From: Massilia rhizosphaerae
GTDB lineage: Bacteria; Pseudomonadota; Gammaproteobacteria; Burkholderiales; Burkholderiaceae_D
Direction of reading: 5' to 3'
Length of the DNA: 64,000 nt
Assembly (NCBI RefSeq): GCF_016093545.1
Contig: NZ_JADKYX010000014.1
Span: 1 to 64,000 of the forward strand
The notes under the pieces were generated by a model. That model saw nothing but the letters and a program-made list of their open reading frames with translations, searched no databases and had not been told where the DNA came from. Below, one piece after another: positions 32,610 to 39,313 of the stretch (its first letter is position 1; each line of letters begins with the position of its first letter). The position numbers were made by a program, and so were the translations under genes.

Positions 32610-33662
32610 ATGATCGTTTCGCCCGTTGCCATCATCGATTCGTCCACCGAACCGCGCCTGGACAGCGCGCGCCACGCGAGCCCGCGCCTGTTGGCCGATA
32701 TCGGCGGCACCAATGCGCGTTTTGCGCTGGAGACGGGGCCCGGCCGGATCGAGGCGATCGAAGTCCTGTCCTGCGCCGCCCACGCGACCCTCGCCGACGC
32801 CCTGCGCGCCTATCTGGCGCTGCCGGCCGTGGCGGTTGCCGGTGGCGTGCGCCATGCGGCGATCGCGATCGCGAATCCCATCGTCGGCGATTTCGTGCGC
32901 ATGACCAATCACCACTGGGAATTCTCGATCGAGGCGCTGCGGCGCGAATGCGGGTTCGACGAACTGGCCGTCGTCAACGATTTCTACGCGCTGGCCATGG
33001 CGCTGCCGCACTTGAGCGATGCCGAAAAATGCCAGGTCGGCGCCGGTGCTCCGGTTGCCGGAACGCCGATCGCCCTCCTCGGCGCGGGCACGGGCCTGGG
33101 TGTGTCCGGCCTCGTGCCGGCCGAGAACCTCCCCGGCGGCGCAAAGCCGGTCTGGACCGCGCTGCGCAGCGAAGGCGGCCATGTGACGTTTTCTCCGGCC
33201 AACGAGACGGAAGTCGCGATCCTGCAATTCGCCTGGCGCGAATTCGAGCACGTGTCGGCCGAGCGCTTCCTGTCCGGATCCGGTCTGGAACTGATTTACC
33301 GCGCACTGGCGCACCACCGCGGCGTGGCCGCAGTGGCGCTGGACGCACCCGAGATCACGCGCCGCGGCCTGGCGGGCGGCTGCGCGCTGTGCGCCGAGGT
33401 CATCGACGTGTTCTGCGGCATGCTGGGCACCATCGCGGGCAATCTGGCGGTGACCCTGGGTGCCCAGGGCGGCGTCTACATCGGCGGCGGCATCGTCCCG
33501 CGCCTGGGCGAGCGCTTCGCGGCCTCGTGCTTCCGCGCCCGCTTCGAGCGGAAGGGCCGTTTCGTCGGCTACCTGACGCAGGTGCCGACGTATGTGATCA
33601 CGGCCGAGTACCCCGCTTTCGTGGGGGTCTCCGCGATCCTGGCGGACCGTTTGAGCGTGTGA
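32610..33662 (+). CDS. glk: Glucokinase
   Basis: 350 residues from the ATG at 32610; a TTG at 32583 would add nine residues but lacks a ribosome-binding site. Glucokinase phosphorylates glucose with ATP in the cytoplasm. Family features are LLADIGGTNARFAL near the N-terminus, NHHWEFS, DFYALAMALPHL, GAGTGLGVSGLV, SEGGHVTFSP, LSGSGLELIYRAL and VYIGGGIVPRLG. The N-terminal extension of about 27 residues before the phosphate loop is slightly long. It is transcribed alone, followed by a 400-base gap before scpB. Confidence 0.92.
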   Translation: MIVSPVAIIDSSTEPRLDSARHASPRLLADIGGTNARFALETGPGRIEAIEVLSCAAHATLADALRAYLALPAVAVAGGVRHAAIAIANPIVGDFVRMTNHHWEFSIEALRRECGFDELAVVNDFYALAMALPHLSDAEKCQVGAGAPVAGTPIALLGAGTGLGVSGLVPAENLPGGAKPVWTALRSEGGHVTFSPANETEVAILQFAWREFEHVSAERFLSGSGLELIYRALAHHRGVAAVALDAPEITRRGLAGGCALCAEVIDVFCGMLGTIAGNLAVTLGAQGGVYIGGGIVPRLGERFAASCFRARFERKGRFVGYLTQVPTYVITAEYPAFVGVSAILADRLSV

Positions 33663-34065
33663 TTCCCGTCACGGCGGCGTCGACTGAGCACGCCGTCCGC
33701 CGCGTTGCGCAGCGCGGCATGCCTTTTCGCGCTTTTATCGGGTACAATGAACGGCAGTTGGAAGAAACGATGTCGTTCGCTTAACCCGGCGCCAGGAGCC
33801 TCGCCTCCAGAGCCCAGTCTCCCGATGGTACCGGCAGCCCCGTTTCTCTTGAAAATCAACCGTTTGCGGCCCACTTGCCGGTGGACCGCCCCGTGGCAGG
33901 GCACAGCCCCCCGCGGTATCCCGCCCGGTATTCCAAGCCGGGTTACGGAACCCCGTTTCAAAGCGTGAAGTCTCAACCTGGCGGCCGTGCGGCCGGTCGC
34001 GTTGAACGGGTTATGTTTGATGGTTCTTAGCATCCAGAGTTGTACACTCCGCTGACGACATCGTG
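33663..34065. other. 400-base GC-rich gap upstream of scpB, possible structured leader or small RNA
   Basis: A TACAAT at 33743-33748 could be a -10, but a matching -35 is not clear. Downstream are several potential stems, such as CCCGG-TATTCCAAG-CCGGG and GGCCG-TG-CGGCC at about 33990. A frame of 87 codons on the plus strand (33705-33968) and longer minus-strand frames have Arg/Pro-rich shadow composition and no ribosome-binding sites, so I do not call a protein. It may be a long 5' leader for scpB-rluB or an independent RNA. Confidence 0.35.
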
Positions 34066-34722
34066 ATGAACAATGATGAGGCCAAGAAGGTCCTCGAGAC
34101 CGCCTTGCTGTGCGCGCGCGAGCCGATGACGATCCACGCCATGAAGAAGCTGTTCGTCGACGTGGGCAAGGACGGCGAGCCGCTCGGCGCCGGCGTCGGG
34201 TCGGATACGATCAAGATCCTGCTCGAGGAATTGCGCCAGGATTGGCAGGATCGCGGCATCGAGATCGTCAGCCTGGCGTCGGGCTGGCGCTTCCAGAGCC
34301 GCCCGGAAATGAAGCCTTACCTGGACCGGATCGCGCCGGAAAAACCGCCGAAATATTCGCGCGCGACGCTGGAAACGCTGGCGATCATCGCCTATCGCCA
34401 GCCGGTGACGCGCGGCGACATCGAGGAAATCCGCGGCGTGGCCGTGAATTCGCAGACGATCAAGATGCTGGAAGACCGCGGCTGGATCGACGTGGTCGGC
34501 CACCGCGAAGTGCCCGGGCGTCCTGCGCTGCTGGGAACGACGAAGCAGTTTCTCGACGACCTGGGACTGGCCGCGCTGTCCCAGCTGCCGCCGTTGCAGC
34601 AGGTGGCCGACATCGGCGCCGGGCGCAGCCTGGAAGCGCTCGAAGCGGCCCTGCAACAATTTGACGACACTTCACCCGTTGAAGTCCCGATACACGACCC
34701 CGCGCCCGCGTCCAACGATTGA
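34066..34722 (+). CDS. scpB: Segregation and condensation protein B
   Basis: 218 residues from the ATG at 34066; a GTG directly before it (34063) is equally possible, and no strong ribosome-binding site decides. ScpB is a winged-helix kleisin partner that with ScpA and SMC condenses and separates chromosomes. The family core is visible: PKYSRATLETLAIIAYRQPV, TRGDIEEIRGVAVNSQTIK, DRGWIDVVGHREVPGRP and LLGTTKQFLDDLGL. scpA is not adjacent. The neighbour downstream is rluB after 33 bases, a pairing common in proteobacteria. Confidence 0.93.
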   Translation: MNNDEAKKVLETALLCAREPMTIHAMKKLFVDVGKDGEPLGAGVGSDTIKILLEELRQDWQDRGIEIVSLASGWRFQSRPEMKPYLDRIAPEKPPKYSRATLETLAIIAYRQPVTRGDIEEIRGVAVNSQTIKMLEDRGWIDVVGHREVPGRPALLGTTKQFLDDLGLAALSQLPPLQQVADIGAGRSLEALEAALQQFDDTSPVEVPIHDPAPASND

Positions 34723-34755
34723 TCGTCGCGCAAGGTCAGAAAAACCAAGAAACGA

Positions 34756-36798
34756 ATGATGAATCCAACTGACATGAACGAGACGACCCCTGCCGAGGCA
34801 GGTCTGGAGACGGCCGCCAAGCCCAAGCGTCGCACCAAGCCGAAGGCGGAGGCACAGCCCGCGCCCGAGGCCGCGCAGCCGGACACCGAGGCGAAACCGA
34901 AGCGCACGCGCAAGACCGCGGCCCAGAAGGCGGCCGAGGCGGTCGAGGCCGGCGCGCCCGCCACCGCCGCGCCCGCTGCCGAAAGCCCGGCCGCCGCGCC
35001 CGCGCCGCGCAAGCCGCGCACCCGCAAGCCCGCCGTCGCCGAAGCGGCACCGGCGGCGGCCGAACCGGCTCCGGCTGCTTCGGCTGCTCCCGCGCCTGCG
35101 CCCGTCGAGTCCGCGCCTGCCGCGGCCGCGCAGCCGGACGACGGCGCCGGCAACCAGCGCAAGCCGCGCGGCCCGCGCCAGATGCGCGAACAGCGCCAGC
35201 AGCGCGACGCCCGCCAGCCGGCCCGCACCGACGCCGAAGCCGCCGCCCCGGCGGCCGACGCAGCCGCAGCCGACGCCGCGCCGCCGGAAGGCGGCCGCAA
35301 CGAGCAGCGCCGCGGCAAGCAGAAAAGGAAAGGCCAGCAGCGCGGCCAGCAGGCGCAGGGCCAGAACGGCCAGCAGCAAGGTGGCCAGCAGCAAGGTGGC
35401 CAGCCGCAGGGCGGCCAGCAGCAACAGGGCCAGAGGCAGCAGCCGGGCAAGAACAAGAACGCCAAGCACAATGCCAAGCCGGCCAAGGGCGGCAAGGGCA
35501 ACGGCAACGATGCCGATGCCGTGTTCTCGTTCGTCACGTCGGACGCGTTCGACGCCAACGACGGCGGCCGCGGCCAGTCCCAGCCCGCCAAGGCGCGCCG
35601 CGACCTGACGGCCGAGGACGACGCGCCGAAGCTGCACAAGGTGCTGGCCGAAGCCGGCCTGGGATCGCGCCGCGACATGGAAGAATTGATCATCGCCGGC
35701 CGCGTGTCGGTGAACGGCGAGCCGGCCCACATCGGCCAGCGCATCCTGCCGACGGACGCCGTGCGCATCAACGGCAAGCTGCTGCAGCGGCGCGTGTCCA
35801 ACAAGCCGCCGCGCGTGCTGGTGTACCACAAGCCGGCCGGCGAAATCGTCAGCGCGGACGATCCGGAAGGCCGTCCGTCCGTGTTCGACCGCCTGCCGAC
35901 CATGAAGACCGGCAAGTGGCTGGCCGTGGGCCGCCTCGACTTCAACACCGAGGGCCTGCTGCTGTTCACGAATTCCGGCGACCTGGCGAACCGCCTCATG
36001 CACCCGCGCTACAACATCGACCGCGAATACGCCGTGCGCACGCTGGGCGAGCTGGAAGAGGGCATGCGCCAGAAGCTGCTGGCCGGCGTCGACCTCGACG
36101 ACGGCAAGGCATCGTTCACGAAGATCGTGGACGGCGGCGGCGAAGGCGTCAACCGCTGGTATCGCGTCGTGATCGGCGAAGGCCGCAACCGCGAGGTGCG
36201 CCGCATGTTCGAGGCCGTCGGCCTGACCGTCTCGCGCCTGATCCGCACCCGCTACGGCGCCATGACCCTGCCGTCCGGCCTCAAGCGCGGACGCTGGGAA
36301 GAGCTGGAAGAAAACGACGTGCGCCACTTCCTCGACGCCTTCGGCATCGAAAAGAAGGGCGGCAACAGCAATGGCAACAGCAACGGCGCCGGCAAGGGCC
36401 AGGCCAAGGGCCAGGGCGGCAAGGATCGCGGCGGCAACAAGGCGGACGATCACCGCTCCAACGGCAACCGCATCGATCGCGCGGACGCCAACCGCAACGT
36501 CGATCCGTTCGGCCCGCCCGTGGTCCGCGTCGGCACCGGCCGCGAAGACCTCGGCATCCTGGGTGGACGTGCCGGCGCCGGCCAGGGCGGCCAGGGCGGG
36601 CGCGCGGGCGGCGGCGGTGGCCAGGCGCGCGGCAACCAGGCGCGCGGCGGCCAGGGTCGGGGCGGCAACAACAAGGGACCGCGCCAGCCGGACCCGTTGC
36701 AGACGACGTTCGGCTTCGGCGGCACCGGCCAGAGCCGCCGCAGCCAGGGCCCGCGCGTGGCCGACCACGGCATGCCGCGGCGCGGCCGCCGCGGTTGA
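34756..36798 (+). CDS. rluB: 23S rRNA pseudouridine synthase RluB-like, with long disordered tails
   Basis: 680 residues, more than twice the usual core of about 290. The core is residues about 290-530: an S4 RNA-binding domain (HKVLAEAGLGSRRDMEELI) and a RsuA/RluB-type synthase domain with catalytic D395 in VGRLDFNTEGLLLFT. The N-terminal 290 residues are Ala/Pro/Lys/Glu-rich, then Gln/Gly-rich with QQGGQ repeats. The C-terminal 150 residues are Gly/Asn/Arg/Gln-rich. Both tails look disordered and basic, probably RNA- or ribosome-binding. RluB makes pseudouridine 2605 of 23S rRNA; RluB rather than RluE/RsuA is inferred from the scpB neighbour and the tail style. Confidence 0.85.
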   Translation: MMNPTDMNETTPAEAGLETAAKPKRRTKPKAEAQPAPEAAQPDTEAKPKRTRKTAAQKAAEAVEAGAPATAAPAAESPAAAPAPRKPRTRKPAVAEAAPAAAEPAPAASAAPAPAPVESAPAAAAQPDDGAGNQRKPRGPRQMREQRQQRDARQPARTDAEAAAPAADAAAADAAPPEGGRNEQRRGKQKRKGQQRGQQAQGQNGQQQGGQQQGGQPQGGQQQQGQRQQPGKNKNAKHNAKPAKGGKGNGNDADAVFSFVTSDAFDANDGGRGQSQPAKARRDLTAEDDAPKLHKVLAEAGLGSRRDMEELIIAGRVSVNGEPAHIGQRILPTDAVRINGKLLQRRVSNKPPRVLVYHKPAGEIVSADDPEGRPSVFDRLPTMKTGKWLAVGRLDFNTEGLLLFTNSGDLANRLMHPRYNIDREYAVRTLGELEEGMRQKLLAGVDLDDGKASFTKIVDGGGEGVNRWYRVVIGEGRNREVRRMFEAVGLTVSRLIRTRYGAMTLPSGLKRGRWEELEENDVRHFLDAFGIEKKGGNSNGNSNGAGKGQAKGQGGKDRGGNKADDHRSNGNRIDRADANRNVDPFGPPVVRVGTGREDLGILGGRAGAGQGGQGGRAGGGGGQARGNQARGGQGRGGNNKGPRQPDPLQTTFGFGGTGQSRRSQGPRVADHGMPRRGRRG

Positions 36799-36817
36799 TC
36801 GAACGCCGGCGGTGCTT

Positions 36818-36881
36818 GGTGGGCACGGGGTGCCCACCCTACTGCATCGGCAAATCGTAGGGTGGACACCCCGTGCCCACC
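36818..36881. repeat. Paired inverted GGTGGGCAC repeat
   Basis: GGTGGGCACGGGGTGCCCACCCTAC (palindromic) followed after 14 bases by the inverse GTAGGGTGGACACCCCGTGCCCACC. Third locus of the repeat family also seen at 209-262 and 24003-24028; here it is complete with both arms. Confidence 0.65.
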
Positions 36882-36999
36882 TTGAAGCCGCACCACGCAG
36901 TGCAACAAGCGTCATGCCGCGCGAAAATGGACCGTCCGCAGCGCCGGGTTGACCAAAAGAGTAGACTGTTGCATAGCTGTTCATTTTGCAGTGCGGCGA

Positions 37000-37028
37000 T
37001 TGCGGCCGACCCTGTATCGGGTTATAAT
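37000..37028 (+). promoter_or_regulatory. Sigma-70 promoter of the rimP-nusA-infB operon
   Basis: TTGCGG at 37000-37005, a 17-base spacer, and a perfect TATAAT at 37023-37028. It would start a transcript near 37035, about 130 bases before rimP. Confidence 0.82.
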
Positions 37029-37048
37029 GCGTGTCCTAACCCGAGTGC

Positions 37049-37119
37049 TTCCCAATATTGTTTTGGCGAACAAGCTCCAGTTGGGAATACAAAGATGGGC
37101 AGTTGCCCATTTTTTTTTT
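37049..37119 (+). terminator. Structured leader with intrinsic terminator ahead of rimP
   Basis: TTCCCAA (37049-37055) can pair with TTGGGAA (37081-37087). A compact hairpin ATGGGCA-GT-TGCCCAT follows at 37095-37110 with ten T to 37119. It lies downstream of the promoter and 44 bases before rimP, so it should stop many transcripts before the operon. That fits leader control by transcription termination; it may also end readthrough from rluB. Confidence 0.75.
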
Positions 37120-37163
37120 GTTGAATCGTTTTGAGGGTCCGGCACCGGACCGTGGAGAAACTT

Positions 37164-37652
37164 GTGCAGTTGTTTGATTTGATTGCCACGACGGTCGGCG
37201 GACTGGGTTACGAACTCGTCGACGTCGAGCGGGCCGAGCGAGGCATCCTGCGCGTGTTTATCGACTTCCCGGCGGCAGTGGCGGACGAAAAGGGACCGAT
37301 CTCGGTCGAGGATTGCGCCACGGTGAGCCACCAGCTGTCGCACGTGTTGACGGTCGAAAACGTCGACTACGAGCGCCTGGAAGTGTCGTCGCCCGGACTG
37401 GATCGTCCGGTGCGCACCCTGGCCGACTTCGAACGCTTTGCCGGCAGCGAATGCACGGTCAAGCTGCGCGTCGCGATGCCCGGCACCGCGAACCGCAAGA
37501 CCTATACGGGCATCCTGCATGCCCCGCAGGGCGAAACGATCGGGTTGGAATTTGAAAGCAAGGACGGACCGGCGTTGCTGGAATTTACGCTGGCCGAACT
37601 GGACAAGGCACGCCTGGTGCCAAAGGTGGATTTTAGGAGTCGCAAAGCATGA
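37164..37652 (+). CDS. rimP: Ribosome maturation factor RimP
   Basis: 162 residues from the GTG at 37164, chosen because GGAG lies six bases upstream; the frame is open back to a TTG at 37131. RimP assists 30S subunit maturation. Family features: LGYELVDVERAERGILRVFI, ISVEDCATVSHQLSHVL, YERLEVSSPGLDRPVRT and a C-terminal SH3-like beta domain ending LDKARLVPKVDF. It is first in the conserved operon with nusA and infB; its stop overlaps the nusA start (ATGA). Confidence 0.93.
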   Translation: MQLFDLIATTVGGLGYELVDVERAERGILRVFIDFPAAVADEKGPISVEDCATVSHQLSHVLTVENVDYERLEVSSPGLDRPVRTLADFERFAGSECTVKLRVAMPGTANRKTYTGILHAPQGETIGLEFESKDGPALLEFTLAELDKARLVPKVDFRSRKA

Positions 37653-39214
37653 GTCGCGAAATTTTGTTATTGGTTGATGCGCTCGCGCGCGAAAAGAACG
37701 TCGATAAGGAAGTGGTCTTCGGGGCGCTCGAGTTCGCCCTGGCGCAAGCTACGAAAAAGCGCTACGAAGGCGAGGTCGACATTCGCGTGTCCATCGACCG
37801 CGACACTGGCGAATTCGAAACGTTCCGCCGCTGGCACGTCGTGCCGGACGAAGCTGGTCTGCAACTGCCCGACCAGGAAATCCTGCACTTCGAAGCAAAG
37901 GAGCAGATTCCCGACATCGAGGTGGACGAATACATCGAAGAACCGATCGAGTCGGTCGAGTTCGGCCGCCGCTTCGCCCAGGACACCAAGCAGGTCGTGC
38001 TGCAGCGCGTGCGCGACGCCGAGCGCGAGCAGATCCTGCAGGACTTCCTCGAGCGCGGCGACGCCCTCGTCACCGGCACCATCAAGCGCATGGAACGCGG
38101 CGATGCGATCGTCGAATCGGGCAAGATCGAGGCGCGCCTGCCGCGCGACCAGATGATCCCGAAGGAAAACCTGCGCATCGGCGACCGCGTCCGCGCCTAC
38201 ATCCTGCGCGTGGACCGCAATATGCGCGGCCCGCAGGTGATCCTGTCGCGCACGGCACCGGAATTCATCATGAAGCTGTTCGAACTCGAAGTGCCGGAGA
38301 TCGAGCAGGGTCTCCTGCAGATCAAGTCGGCCGCCCGCGATCCGGGCGTGCGCGCGAAGATCGCTGTCTTTACCGCGGACAAGCGCATCGACCCGATCGG
38401 CACCTGCGTCGGCATGCGCGGTTCGCGCGTGCAGGCCGTGACCGGCGAGCTGGGCGGCGAGCGCGTGGACATCGTGCTGTGGTCGGAAGATCCGGCCCAG
38501 TTCGTGATCGGCGCGCTGGCCCCGGCCAACGTCTCGTCGATCATGGTGGATGAAGAGAAGCACGCGATGGACGTCGTCGTCGACGAGGAAAACCTGGCGA
38601 TCGCGATCGGCCGTTCGGGCCAGAACGTACGCCTGGCGTCCGAGCTGACCGGCTGGAAGATCAACATCATGACGGCCGAGGAATCGGCCAACAAGGCTGC
38701 CCAGGAAACCGCCGCCGTGCGCGCGCTGTTCATGGAAAAGCTGGATGTGGACGAGGAAGTGGCGGGCATCCTGGTCGAGGAAGGCTTCTCGAGCCTTGAA
38801 GAAGTCGCATACGTGCCCATCTCCGAAATGCTGGAGATCGAATCGTTCGACGAGGACACCGTCAACGAACTGCGCACCCGCGCACGCGACGCGCTGGTGA
38901 CCGAAGCGATCGCTTCCGAAGAAGGTCTCGAGGGTATGGACGAGGCGCTGGTCAACCTGGACGGGATGGACCGCACCACCGCCGGCAAGCTGGGTCTGGC
39001 CGGCATCAAGACCCTGGAGCAATTCGCGGGCCTGGCTTACGACGAGTTCAGTGCCATCCTGGCGCTGCCGACCGAGCGCGCCCGTGAACTGATCAAGAAT
39101 GAATTTAATGATGTGACCGACGATGAGATGAAACTGGTCGACGCCAAGTACGACGACCGGGCCAAGGCCCTGCAGGCGAAAGCCTGGAGCCAGGTAGAAA
39201 CGGCCAAGGCATAA
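37649..39214 (+). CDS. nusA: Transcription termination/antitermination factor NusA
   Basis: 521 residues. The N-terminal RNA-polymerase-binding domain (MSREILLLVDALAREKNVDK) is followed by an S1 domain (about 135-200), KH1 (GTCVGMRGSRVQAVTGELGG), KH2 (LAIAIGRSGQNVRLASELTG) and two C-terminal acidic helix-hairpin-helix repeats (LVEEGFSSLEEVAYVPISEM; LGLAGIKTLEQFAGLAYDE) typical of gamma/betaproteobacterial NusA. It modulates pausing, Rho-dependent and intrinsic termination and rRNA antitermination. In E. coli NusA affects its own operon; the terminator in the rimP leader makes the same plausible here. Confidence 0.96.
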   Translation: MSREILLLVDALAREKNVDKEVVFGALEFALAQATKKRYEGEVDIRVSIDRDTGEFETFRRWHVVPDEAGLQLPDQEILHFEAKEQIPDIEVDEYIEEPIESVEFGRRFAQDTKQVVLQRVRDAEREQILQDFLERGDALVTGTIKRMERGDAIVESGKIEARLPRDQMIPKENLRIGDRVRAYILRVDRNMRGPQVILSRTAPEFIMKLFELEVPEIEQGLLQIKSAARDPGVRAKIAVFTADKRIDPIGTCVGMRGSRVQAVTGELGGERVDIVLWSEDPAQFVIGALAPANVSSIMVDEEKHAMDVVVDEENLAIAIGRSGQNVRLASELTGWKINIMTAEESANKAAQETAAVRALFMEKLDVDEEVAGILVEEGFSSLEEVAYVPISEMLEIESFDEDTVNELRTRARDALVTEAIASEEGLEGMDEALVNLDGMDRTTAGKLGLAGIKTLEQFAGLAYDEFSAILALPTERARELIKNEFNDVTDDEMKLVDAKYDDRAKALQAKAWSQVETAKA

Positions 39215-39221
39215 ATGAAGT

Positions 39222-39257
39222 GCACAGACCGGAGCGCAAGCCTTCCGGTCTTCGTGC
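39222..39257 (+). promoter_or_regulatory. Stable hairpin between nusA and infB
   Basis: GCAC-AGACCGGA, a 10-base loop, TCCGGTCT-TC-GTGC, then TTTATTAAG. The T-run is too weak for a full terminator. It could be a partial attenuator or an RNA processing/stability element inside the operon. Confidence 0.5.
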
Positions 39258-39313
39258 TTTATTAAGCAAGCAAATTTCTTTATCATCTCGCGACACATAG
39301 AAAAGAGGACTGA

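Noticed and set aside
33705..33968. 87-codon plus-strand frame in the gap before scpB
   Set aside because: No ribosome-binding site, Pro/Arg-rich composition without family features; the DNA looks non-coding or RNA-like.
34756..36798. QQGGQ repeats read as a tandem DNA repeat or CRISPR-like array
   Set aside because: They are in-frame codon repeats within a protein gene, with no regular spacers.
37027..37134. Short frame MRVLTRVLPNIV overlapping the rimP promoter as a possible leader peptide
   Set aside because: Its ATG lies within and just after the -10 element, so it would precede the transcript start; no codon bias for one amino acid.
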